A stretch of 64,000 bases of DNA from DATDIC01 sp963777625 (GTDB lineage: Bacteria > Pseudomonadota > Alphaproteobacteria > Acetobacterales > Acetobacteraceae), in contig CAVZRO010000026.1 in assembly GCA_963777625.1 (NCBI GenBank), positions 62,001 to 126,000 on the forward strand. Direction: 5' to 3'. The notes under the pieces were generated by a model, which worked only from the letters and a program-made list of their open reading frames with translations, was not told where the DNA came from and ran no database searches. This document shows positions 1 to 7,402 of the stretch, piece by piece (position 1 is the stretch's first letter; each line of letters opens with the position of its first letter). The translations under genes were made by a program, and so were the position numbers.

Positions 1-1112
1 GCGCCGGGGATCAGCTCGCCCAGCTTGCCCTCGGCACGCACGATCTCGGCATTGACCAGCGTGGCGGAGCGGATGACGTCCTGCGGCCGCATCGCCTCGG
101 CACGGATGGTGAATTCGGTGCAGTGGTCGGTCTGCAACTGGCCGAGCAGGTCACTGCCGAAGCCGATCTTCACCCCGGCGGAGCGGAATATCTCCAGCGA
201 CCGGACGCCCGCTTCCAGCACACGGTCATTCTTCTCCAGGCTGTATTCCGAAAGCCCGAACTGCGACCCCCGCTTCTTCAACGAGTCATATGCAACCAGC
301 GTCGGCACGACATAAGCGCCACGATCCGCCATCAGCTTCGCGGTCGGCGCATCGACCAGGTTGCCATGCTCGATGCAGCGCACGCCGGCGGTGACCGCAC
401 GCGCGATGGCCTTCGCGCTATAGGCATGCGCGCACACGTAGCTGCCCCAGCGCGTGGCTTCGTCCACCGCCGCCTCGATCTCGTCGATGCGGTATTGCAG
501 GCTCTCCAGCGGGTCCGCCTGGGAGGCGACGCCGCCCGAGACCATCAGCTTGATGTGGTCGGCGCCTTTGCGCAGCTCGTCGCGCACCGCCTTGATGACG
601 TCGGGCACGCCGTCCGCGACGCGCGCGGTCCAGTTCAGCCCGTTGCAGCAGGCGCATTCGAAACCAAACTGGGTGCGGCGCCGGTGATCGGCATGTCCCC
701 CCGTCTGGCTCAGCGGCTGTCCGGCGATATAGAGCCGCGGGCCTTCGAACAGGCCCTGCTCGACGGCCGCCTTCATGCCCCAGTCAGCGCCGCCGGCGTC
801 GCGCAGCGTGGTGAAGCCGCGCATCAGCATCGCGTGCATCGCCACCGAGCCCTTGGCGGCGAGCAGGGTCAGCGGCATATCGTCCAGCAGCCGCAGGTTG
901 ACCTCGGTGAGCACGATATGGATGTGGCAGTCGATCAGTCCCGGCATCAGCGTGCGGTTGCCGATCGCAACCCGGGTGGCGGAGCCGGAACGGATCGGGC
1001 GGTCGGAGACTTCCTTGACAAGGCCGTCTTCGACCAGCAGTTCGATGCCCTCGGCCAGCTCATCGCGGCGGGGGTCGAGGAAGCGTCCGCCGGTAAAGAG
1101 GAATGCGGTCAT
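1..1112 (-). CDS. Amidohydrolase family metal-dependent hydrolase (C-terminus beyond window edge)
   Basis: About 370 codons are visible; the C-terminus lies beyond the left edge. The protein is a TIM-barrel amidohydrolase. It shows the N-terminal metal motif CHIH after MPGLID, then GGHAD, a candidate carboxylated-lysine segment IKLMVSGGV, the metal histidine in CAHAYS, then IEHG and the late aspartate in GFGSDLLG. This order resembles the Xaa-Pro dipeptidase/imidazolonepropionase-like group of cytosolic binuclear metal hydrolases that cleave amide bonds in small cyclic or N-acyl substrates. The ATG at 1112 follows an AGGAG ribosome site seven bases upstream. With three hydantoinase-type loci nearby a role in amide or peptide scavenging is plausible, but the substrate cannot be read from sequence. 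Confidence 0.85.
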   Translation of the reverse strand, partial: MTAFLFTGGRFLDPRRDELAEGIELLVEDGLVKEVSDRPIRSGSATRVAIGNRTLMPGLIDCHIHIVLTEVNLRLLDDMPLTLLAAKGSVAMHAMLMRGFTTLRDAGGADWGMKAAVEQGLFEGPRLYIAGQPLSQTGGHADHRRRTQFGFECACCNGLNWTARVADGVPDVIKAVRDELRKGADHIKLMVSGGVASQADPLESLQYRIDEIEAAVDEATRWGSYVCAHAYSAKAIARAVTAGVRCIEHGNLVDAPTAKLMADRGAYVVPTLVAYDSLKKRGSQFGLSEYSLEKNDRVLEAGVRSLEIFRSAGVKIGFGSDLLGQLQTDHCTEFTIRAEAMRPQDVIRSATLVNAEIVRAEGKLGELIPG

Positions 1113-1344
1113 GGGCGGCTCCTGAACTGCGTCGTGGACGCTATGGGGCAGGGCTTCCGGGAGTCAAGCAGCCGGCAATTTTGCAAAGCACGCGCGGTGG
1201 TCAGCCGTCACTCCTTCGGACCGTTGGGAATGAAAGATACTGGGATTTCCGCAAGCCTCGTTCACCCATCGGATGGGTGATTCTGCTTGCGTCCGGCAGC
1301 GTGGCGTCAAGCCCAAGCCGCCTGCGGCGGCCGCTTCGCGAGGC

Positions 1345-1388
1345 TTGACCGAACCGGCGCATGATATACATTCAAGTCGGCGTATATC
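1345..1388 (+). promoter_or_regulatory. Promoter and inverted-repeat operator of the toxin-antitoxin operon
   Basis: TTGACC (1345-1350) and TACATT (1367-1372) are separated by 16 bases and resemble a sigma-70 promoter. GATATAC (1363-1369) and GTATATC (1382-1388) form a perfect 7-bp inverted repeat with a 12-base spacer that overlaps the -10 box and the likely start site. This is the expected position for an autorepressor operator bound by the antitoxin. AGGGGG at about 1390 serves as ribosome site for the ATG at 1401. Confidence 0.5.
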
Positions 1389-1400
1389 CAGGGGGATCGC

Positions 1401-1631
1401 ATGCAGGTCGCCAAATGGGGCAACAGCCTTGCGGTTCGCCTTCCTGCCGCCGTGGTCGAGGCGCTCGAGCTGCAGGAGGGCGACGAGATCGAAATCCATG
1501 TCGCCGATGCCCGCCAGCTTGGCGTGGCGCGCAAGCCCGGACGCGACCAGTTGCTGAACCGTCTCCGTGCCTTCCGCGGTCGACTCCCCGCCGACTTCAA
1601 GTTCGATCGAGGCGAGGCCAATGCCCGCTAG
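1401..1631 (+). CDS. AbrB/MazE-family antitoxin
   Basis: A 76-aa protein beginning MQVAKWGNSLAVRLP, the classic swapped-hairpin AbrB/MazE DNA-binding signature (W-G-N-S-x-A-V-R-L-P). It continues with a VVEALELQEGDEIEI strand-turn. The C-terminal third (RAFRGRLPADFKFDR) is the likely toxin-binding tail. It should dimerise on the inverted repeat just upstream and neutralise the PIN toxin encoded next. The stop overlaps the toxin start by 11 bases, so translation is probably coupled. Pairing a MazE-type DNA-binding domain with a PIN toxin, rather than with MazF, is common in Alphaproteobacteria. Confidence 0.9.
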   Translation: MQVAKWGNSLAVRLPAAVVEALELQEGDEIEIHVADARQLGVARKPGRDQLLNRLRAFRGRLPADFKFDRGEANAR

Positions 1632-2031
1632 CTTCTTCGACACCAATGTCCTTCTCTACATCGCGTCGGCCGACACGGCGAAGGCGGACAGGGCCGAGGC
1701 GGCCATAGCCGCGGGCGGCGCGATCAGCGTCCAGGTTCTCAACGAGCTCGCCAACGTCGCCCGGCGCAAGATGCGGATGTCCTGGGCTGATACGCATGCC
1801 TTCCTGAGCATGCTGCGTGCCTTGCTGACGGTTCATCCGCTCACGATCGAGACCCACGAAACCGGATTGGAGCTCGCCGAGCGATATGGATTTTCCACCT
1901 ACGACGCCATGATTGTAGCCTCGGCGCTCCAGGCCGGATGCGACACGCTGTGGTCGGAGGACATGCAGGACGGCATGGCGGTCGACGCTGGCCTTCATAT
2001 CGTCAACCCGTTTCGCGTCGCCGGGACGTAG
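1621..2031 (+). CDS. PIN-domain toxin (VapC-type ribonuclease)
   Basis: A 136-aa PIN domain. The acidic residues of the Mg-dependent ribonuclease site are all present: FFDTNVLLY near residue 6, the glutamate of VLNELANV near residue 42, YDAMIVASAL near residue 99 and SEDMQDG near residue 117. VapC-type toxins cleave tRNA or rRNA and arrest translation. I chose the ATG at 1621, not the in-frame codon at 1567, because the PIN fold starts at once and the ATG lies inside the last codons of the antitoxin, a usual coupling arrangement. The frame is intact and no catalytic residue is missing, so the pair looks functional. Confidence 0.9.
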   Translation: MPASFFDTNVLLYIASADTAKADRAEAAIAAGGAISVQVLNELANVARRKMRMSWADTHAFLSMLRALLTVHPLTIETHETGLELAERYGFSTYDAMIVASALQAGCDTLWSEDMQDGMAVDAGLHIVNPFRVAGT

Positions 2032-2034
2032 CTG

Positions 2035-3523
2035 CTAGGCCCGCGCCTCCTTCCGCAGCGAGGACGCCACCGCCGCCATCGCGGCGTACGCCGCCAGCAG
2101 CAGCATCACGTCGCCAGCCGCGCCGAGCAGCGCGTGCTCGCTGACGCCGATCGTCCGTTCATGCAACCCCGTCGCCAGTTCCAGCCGCCACGCCAGCAGC
2201 GCGGATGCCGTCGCGACCCCCGTGGCGGTGCCGAACGCCCGCATCAGATTGAGCAGCCCGCCGGCCTGCCCCGCGTGCTCGGCCGGCGCGGCACTCAGCG
2301 TGGCGCTGTTGTTCGGCGCGATGAACAGCCCAAGGCCGGCTCCATAGACCGCCAATGCAGCCATCACCGCCGGCAGACTGTCGGCCGTCCCGGTAAGGCA
2401 CCAGCGGAGCCAAACCACCGCCGCCACACACACCGCCATGCCGCCCAGCATCACCAGGCGCGGCCGGCGCTCCGCGATGCCGCCGCTGAACGGCGCCACA
2501 GCCCCAAGCGCCACCGGCACGATGGCCAACCGGAGCCCCGCCGCCAGCGGCGCGTCGTGGTAGCCGCGCACCAGCGCGAACGACATGGTGAAGAACATGC
2601 CATACAGCATCGCATAGGAGAGCAGCACGGCGACGGTGCCGCCGGAGAATGCCCATGACCGGAACAGCCCAAGGTCGATCAGCGGCGCCGGCGTCCGCCT
2701 CTCTTGCCGGATGAAACCGACAAACAACAGGATCGCCACCGCCGCGCAGCACAGCACACCAACCGACAGCGCCCCCCACACATTCAGCTTGGCGATCGCC
2801 AGCATCAAGGCGGTCAGCGCCGGGACCAGCAGCAGCGCGCCGATCCAATCGAACGACGTGTCGGTGGCAGGACGTCCGCTCACCGGCACCAGGAGCCAGC
2901 CGAGCACGGCGCCGAGTGCCGCGAACGGCACCGTCACCCAGAATATCCAATGCCAGCTCAGGCTTCCCAGCAACACGCCGCCGATGGCGGGTCCGGCACT
3001 CACGCCGATGGCCTGGGCGCCGGCGAAGATCCCCATCGCCCGCACACGTCGCGCCGGGCCCGCGGCGGCGACCAGGATGACGACACTGTTCGCGCCGAGC
3101 AGTGCGCCGCTGATCCCCTGGAGGGCGCGGAATACAATCAGCCAGGGCAGGCTCCAGGCAAAGCCCGCCAGGGCCGAGAACACCCCGAACAGCGCGAAGC
3201 CCACGATGTACATCAGCTTCCGCCCTGCCATCTCGGCGAGGCGCGCATAGATCGGCAGCACGGCAGCGAACGAGAGACTATACGCCACCGCCACCCAGGT
3301 CACTTCATTGAGCGGCGTGCCGAACGCATGTTCGAAGGTCGGCAGCGCGAGTTGCACGATGCTCGCATCGACTTGTCCGGCGAATGCACCGAGGCAAGTG
3401 ACGCAGACCACCAGCCAAGGGTAGGAGCGCCCGCCGGGTCAGCCAGCCGACCGGCGCCGGTTCGGGAAGCAAGCCGCCCTGGCGGCCGCGGCCTTCCATC
3501 GGTGGAGACACCTGGCCGTTCAT
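2035..3523 (-). CDS. DHA2-type major facilitator superfamily exporter (one frame break near the 5' end)
   Basis: A membrane transporter of about 490 aa related to 14-TM drug:H+ antiporters. DASIVQLALPTFEHAF follows the first helix, and helix 2-3 carries a motif A-like segment (ARLAEMAGRKLMYI). Hydrophobic segments continue to the C-terminus. The uninterrupted frame starts only at a GTG at 3411, inside the first helix. The true start is probably the ATG at 3523 with an AGAGGG ribosome site, giving MNGQVSPPMEGRG...GWLTRR. Dropping one G of a GGG run near 3431 joins it to RSYPWLVVCVTCLGAF. This looks like an insertion error, not a shortened gene. The substrate is unknown. It is divergent from the Xre antitoxin gene, and no periplasmic adaptor gene adjoins it. 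Confidence 0.8.
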
Positions 3524-3678
3524 GCCGACCCTCTGACCCGTTACGCCGGCGACACTACACGGCCCCGCTCTCAATTGAACAAGACAAAAATTTCTCGTTT
3601 CAGGGGCAGTACGCGCGACACTCGTTCCGGCGTGATCGGCAGCTAGCCGCAAGCGGCCACACTGGGGTTGAAAGACGC

Positions 3679-3707
3679 CCAGATCTGGACTACATCCAAA
3701 TCTGAAC
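3679..3707 (+). promoter_or_regulatory. Palindrome upstream of the Xre antitoxin gene, possible autoregulatory operator
   Basis: The perfect palindrome CCAGATCTGG (3679-3688) lies 19 bases before the ATG at 3708. It is followed by a second imperfect half, CAAATCTG (3697-3704). Xre antitoxins commonly repress their own promoter through paired palindromes in this position. Binding is inferred only from position and symmetry. Confidence 0.35.
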
Positions 3708-4248
3708 ATGAGGTACGCGGTGCCTACTCGTGCTGCCCAACCCGTCTCCGATCCGGTGCCCGGTCCACAGCGTCTCGACGCGAGCCGTTTCGATCCGGCC
3801 AATCGGCGGCGCCTCAGTGCACCGGCATTACGGACTTTCCTGGCGATCGCCGACCTATGGGGGCTGACGGAGCAGCAGCGTCGTCTGACCCTCGGTTATC
3901 CCTCCCGCTCGACGTATCATAACTGGTGCCGTCAGGCCCGCGCGCACGGAAGCTTCACTCTGGATGCCGATGTGCTCACCCGGATTTCGGCGGTGCTCGG
4001 CATTCACCAGGCGCTTGGCATTCTGTTCCCGGACGAGCACGCCGGCGTTGCGTGGCTCCGAGGCGCGCACAAGGCTTTGGTCTTCGGAGGGCAGGCGCCG
4101 ATCGCGCTGGTCACGAGCGGATCGCAGGACGCGCTTTTGACCGTGCGGCGCTTCCTCGATGGCGCACGTGGCGGTCTCTATATGCCGCCCAATGCCATCG
4201 ACGAGGATTTGCGACCCTACGAGGAGTTCGGAGATCGTCTTTCGGTGA
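3708..4248 (+). CDS. Xre/MbcA/ParS-type antitoxin (frame break near the 3' end)
   Basis: About 178 aa. Residues 35-85 carry a helix-turn-helix (LTEQQRRLTLGYPSRSTYHNW). The C-terminal half, with ISAVLGIHQALGILFPDE and TVRRFLDGARGG, is the DUF2384 toxin-binding domain. It should neutralise the RES toxin by covering its NAD+ pocket and repress the operon. The protein should end ...SEIVFR with the TGA at 4246-4248. The computed frame misses that end and runs on for 150 residues of non-homologous sequence. Dropping one T near 4227 restores RPYEESEIVFR-stop. Confidence 0.75.
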
Positions 4249-4924
4249 CCGACGTTCTTGCGCCGGCGCTCCATCCTGCCCATCGCCTCGATCCCGTCGC
4301 GCTTTCCCCCCATCGGCCTTTTCGACACCGTTGCGACGGCCGCCGATCTGACCGCCGTGATGGAACTCGTCGGCTGGACCAACGACCGGCTCATTGCCGA
4401 GCGTGTCGCGCGGCTGCCGCGCGAGGAATGGGTCTATGGCGTTCCAAACGCCAGCATCGTGATGGCGGCCTTCCTGCACGTCTCACCGACGGGGATGCGC
4501 TTCAATGGCCCCGAACTCGGCGCATGGTACGCCGCCGGCGACATCCGCACGGCCGCCGCGGAAGTCGGCCACCACCTGCGGCGGGAGGTCTCGGCGCGCG
4601 GCGTCGAGACAATGAGCCGGACTTATCGCGCTTATGTCGCAACACTGCTTGGCGATTATCTCGACATCAGAGGCCGGCAGGACGAGCACGCCGATATCTA
4701 CGCGATCAATCGCTATGACGCGTCGCAACTCTTCGGCGAAAGCATCCGCGCCGCCGGTGGCGCCGGAATCCTCGTACGACAGCCTTCGTCGCCGAGGCGG
4801 CTCGAATGTCGTCGCGCATCGTCCGCGCAACGTCACTGACGTCCTGCAAACCGATCACTACGAGATCCTTACGTCCGCAACATCACGCCGGATCGAGGTT
4901 CGCAGAATCGCGGTCGAGGAATGA
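4245..4924 (+). CDS. RES-domain toxin (NAD+-degrading family; frame breaks)
   Basis: A RES-domain protein of about 220 aa. The domain runs from SRFPPIGLFDTVATAADL through the MRFNGPELGAWYAAGD block, which carries the conserved arginine and tyrosine, to NVVAHRPRNVTDVLQTDHYEI near the end. RES toxins of Xre-RES pairs deplete NAD+ (family knowledge). The start is uncertain. A GTG at 4245 overlaps the antitoxin stop as GTGA but needs one extra base skipped, while a TTG at 4258 is already in frame. A clear break lies near 4773: one frame ends in non-homologous sequence, and the next frame carries YDSLRRRGGSNVVAHRPRN to the TGA at 4924. Confidence 0.75.
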
Positions 4925-4974
4925 GCCGCGAACGACACCTTATTACCAGACCGCATTGAGGGTGACCGACTTTC

Positions 4975-5070
4975 GTCATTCCCGCGAAAGCGGGAATCCG
5001 AGCCAAACCCTCGGAATTCCGCGCTTTTCGCCTGCATGCCCGCTTTCGCGCGCTTTCGCGGGCATGACGG
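4975..5070. repeat. REP-like palindromic repeat, family A
   Basis: ATTCCCGC-GAAA-GCGGGAAT starts near 4978. A diverged inverse partner, GCCCGCTTTCGCGC...CGCGGGCATGAC, lies about 45 bases downstream. The core recurs near 12494 and 28204. The element sits between the RES gene and tRNA-Gln. Nothing coding is seen in 4925-5153. Confidence 0.75.
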
Positions 5071-5153
5071 ATCTGAGAGTCTTCGTCCGCGCCGGCTGGT
5101 ATTGAAGCTCGCGACGGCCGACCATCTTCCGCGTCAACGCCCTGGGTTGGCCT

Positions 5154-5227
5154 TGGCTGGGGGCCGTGGGTTCGAACCACGATTAGCGGAGTCAAAGTCC
5201 GCTGTCCTACCATTAGACGAGCCCCCA
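5154..5227 (-). tRNA. tRNA-Gln (anticodon TTG)
   Basis: Read on the minus strand, TGGGGGC (5') pairs with GCCCCCA (3'), followed by G and an encoded CCA. The D-arm contains TCTAATGGTAGGA. The anticodon stem is GCGGA/TCCGC with loop CTTTGAC, giving anticodon TTG. The T-arm contains GGTTCGAACC. All four stems pair and the length is 74 nt including CCA. Nothing suggests an integration event at this tRNA; no duplicate of its 3' end was seen nearby. Confidence 0.95.
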
Positions 5228-5254
5228 ACGGGCACGGGCATCCTCGCCCATATA

Positions 5255-5953
5255 ATGCTTGCCACGGAGACACCGACCTTGTCACCCCGGGCCTGGGTGC
5301 TGCTGCCTTCGGGCAAGCGGCTCGATCTGCTGGACCCCACGCCGTTCGACTGGGACGACCAGGACCTGGCGCTCGGCCTGGCGCGCACCTATCGCTGGGG
5401 CGGCCATTCCGCCTGGCCGCTGCCGCTGTCGGTGGCACAGCACAGCCTCGCGGTGCTGGCGATCTGCCGCCACGGCCGGCAGCGCATGGACCCGCGGCGG
5501 GAATTGCGCGAACTGCTGCACGACGCCGATGAAGGCTTGCTGGGGTTCGACGCCATCTCGCCGTTGAAGCCGTTCCTGGGCGACGGATTCGCCGCCCTCG
5601 CCGCCCGGCTGCATGACGCGATCTGGCGCCGCTATGGATTGCCGGACTGGACCCCGGCCGAGCACGCCACGCACAAGCGGGCAGACCGGCTCGCCGCCGC
5701 CAGCGAGGCGGTGCACGTGGTGGGGTGGTCGCCGGAGGAAGTCCGCAACAGCCTGGGCATCGCCATCAGGCCGCTGGCCCGCGATCCCACGCCGCGCCCG
5801 GATGGCATGGCGCCCTGGCAGCCCTGGGCGCCGGAAACCGCCGCGCGGGTGTTTATCGCCGAGCTGGCGCGGCTGACGGCACGCATACCGCCACCCGCGC
5901 AAACGCCTCAGCGGTCGTCCACCGGCAGGTTGGCCCGCACCGACGGGCGCTGA
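5255..5953 (+). CDS. HD-superfamily phosphohydrolase
   Basis: A 232-aa protein starting MLATETPTLSPRAWVLLPSG. The metal-binding HD signature is visible as VAQHSLAVLAI (first histidine, residue about 62) and LLHDADEGLLGFD (HD pair, residue about 88), followed by a conserved SPLKP segment. YfbR-like and related HD enzymes hydrolyse nucleotide phosphates; this one resembles small stand-alone HD proteins common in Acetobacteraceae, and its substrate is unknown. The ATG at 5255 was chosen over the long in-frame extension starting at 5036, because that extension crosses the repeat and the tRNA gene. Its 3' end overlaps the convergent GST gene by 46 bases. Confidence 0.8.
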   Translation: MLATETPTLSPRAWVLLPSGKRLDLLDPTPFDWDDQDLALGLARTYRWGGHSAWPLPLSVAQHSLAVLAICRHGRQRMDPRRELRELLHDADEGLLGFDAISPLKPFLGDGFAALAARLHDAIWRRYGLPDWTPAEHATHKRADRLAAASEAVHVVGWSPEEVRNSLGIAIRPLARDPTPRPDGMAPWQPWAPETAARVFIAELARLTARIPPPAQTPQRSSTGRLARTDGR

Positions 5954-6534
5954 TCGAACTCCGCCTGCCATTGCGACAGCCGAGGCCGATTCTCCCGCCA
6001 CGCAATCGAAGTGAAACGGAAATCGAGATACCCCAGCGCGACGCCGATCCCGATATGACCGATCGTGAACGGGTCTTCCGCCAGCCGATCGGCCTCGTTC
6101 TCCAGCGCATCCAGGCAGGCGAGAATCTTGCCGCGCCACAGCTCGATATGCGGCGCCGACTGGCGTTCGCGCGGACGCAACCGCTCGCCGAGCCAAGCCA
6201 GCGCGACATCCAGCATGCCGTCGCCCAGCGCCAGCCGGCGCAGCGCGGTCAGCCGCCGCGGCCAGGGCGGGAACAGTTTCGCGCCGTCGTGCAGCGTGTC
6301 CAGATACGCGCAGATCACCGGCGAATCGAAGATCACCGTGCCGTCCTCCAGCACCAGCGTGGGAATCTTGCCCAGCGGGTTCTGCGCCATCAGCGCGCGA
6401 TGCGGCTCCGTGCCGCCGACCACGCTGCGCACGGTTTGCAGCCGGTCGGCCAGACCGAGTTCATGCGCCGTGATCATCACCTTGCGCACGTAAGGCGAGC
6501 GCGGTGACCAGTGCAGGGTCATCGGGGCGGGCAT
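5908..6534 (-). CDS. Glutathione S-transferase family protein
   Basis: A 208-aa cytosolic GST. The thioredoxin-like N-terminal domain begins MPAPMTLHWSPRSPYVRKV, with the catalytic-position serine or tyrosine in SPRSPYVRK. It continues through NPLGKIPTLVLEDG, with the cis-proline glutathione-binding loop, and FDSPVICAYLD. The all-helical C-terminal domain (about 85-200) includes GHIGIGVALGYLDFRF. The ATG at 6534 was preferred because the extra 33 residues upstream are not GST-like. These enzymes conjugate glutathione to electrophiles or act in aromatic-compound breakdown; no specific substrate is indicated. Confidence 0.85.
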   Translation of the reverse strand: MPAPMTLHWSPRSPYVRKVMITAHELGLADRLQTVRSVVGGTEPHRALMAQNPLGKIPTLVLEDGTVIFDSPVICAYLDTLHDGAKLFPPWPRRLTALRRLALGDGMLDVALAWLGERLRPRERQSAPHIELWRGKILACLDALENEADRLAEDPFTIGHIGIGVALGYLDFRFTSIAWRENRPRLSQWQAEFDQRPSVRANLPVDDR

Positions 6535-6607
6535 GCGGGTCTCCTTCGCGGGCGGTTTGGCAGCGATCACCGAGCGCGTGCCAGGCTGTGGGGTGAAGGA
6601 GACTGTC

Positions 6608-7399
6608 ATGGACTGGATCGAGGTCAACGGCACCAGCCTCCGCTACGACCTGACGGGATCCGGCGACCGCACGCTGGTGCTGGTGCACGAGATGGGCGGC
6701 ACGCTGGAAAGCTGGGACCGCGTGCTGCCGGTGCTCGCGCCCGGCCGCCGCATCCTGCGCTATGACACGCGCGGCGCTGGGCTGTCGGAGAAGATCGGTG
6801 CGCCGGTAACATTCGATACCATGGCGGAGGACCTCGCTGCCCTGCTGGTGGCGCTGCGCATCACCGGCAAGGTGGCGCTGGCCGGATGCGCGGTCGGTGC
6901 CGGCATCGTCCTGCATTTCGCCGCCCGATTCCCCGCATCCGTGTCGGCATTGGTGGCAATGGCGCCGGCCACCGGTGTCGCGCCGGACCGCCGCGCCGCC
7001 ACGCTCGCCCGCGCCGACAGCATGGAACGTCTCGGCCCGCGTGGCCTGGTGGAGGATAGTTTCGCCGCCTCCTACCCGCCCGAGGTGCGCCAGGATGCCG
7101 AGCAATACCGCCGCTTCCGCGCCCGCTGGCTGGCGAACGACCCGGAAAGTTTCGCCGCGATCTCCCGCATGCTGGCGGACGCAACGGTGACGCAGGAACT
7201 GCCGCAAATCGCCTGTCCAGTGCTGCTGCTGGCCGGCACGCACGACCGGCTGCGCCCGCCTTCGCTGGTCGAGCCATTGGCACGCAGCATGCCGAACGCG
7301 CGGTTCCAGGCGCTGGAGACCGGGCACTTCATGGCGGTGCAGACGCCAGGGATCGTCGCCAACGCCATGCAGCAATTCCTCATGTCGGTCGGCTGCTAG
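6608..7399 (+). CDS. Alpha/beta-fold hydrolase with alanine at the nucleophile position
   Basis: A 263-aa alpha/beta hydrolase resembling 3-oxoadipate enol-lactonases (PcaD type). The oxyanion region is VHEMGGTLESWD, the acid residue lies in THDRLRPP near residue 219, and the histidine lies in ETGHFMAVQ near residue 240. At the nucleophile elbow the sequence is AGCAVGAG (residues 92-99). The GxSxG serine is replaced by alanine, preceded by a cysteine. Either the cysteine is used from a shifted register or the protein is not a classical hydrolase. The ATG at 6608 has a GAAGGAGA ribosome site. The stop lies three bases before hydantoinase gene A, so it is probably part of that operon. Confidence 0.75.
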   Translation: MDWIEVNGTSLRYDLTGSGDRTLVLVHEMGGTLESWDRVLPVLAPGRRILRYDTRGAGLSEKIGAPVTFDTMAEDLAALLVALRITGKVALAGCAVGAGIVLHFAARFPASVSALVAMAPATGVAPDRRAATLARADSMERLGPRGLVEDSFAASYPPEVRQDAEQYRRFRARWLANDPESFAAISRMLADATVTQELPQIACPVLLLAGTHDRLRPPSLVEPLARSMPNARFQALETGHFMAVQTPGIVANAMQQFLMSVGC

Positions 7400-7402
7400 G
7401 CG

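Noticed and set aside
123..1280. A 385-codon plus-strand frame over the left-edge amidohydrolase
   Set aside because: It is antisense to a gene with clear metal-site motifs and reads as histidine/arginine-rich sequence without homology, typical of GC-rich shadows.
5251..5256. TATAAT just before the HD-hydrolase start as its promoter
   Set aside because: It overlaps the start codon and has no -35 box at a suitable distance, so transcription would begin inside the gene.
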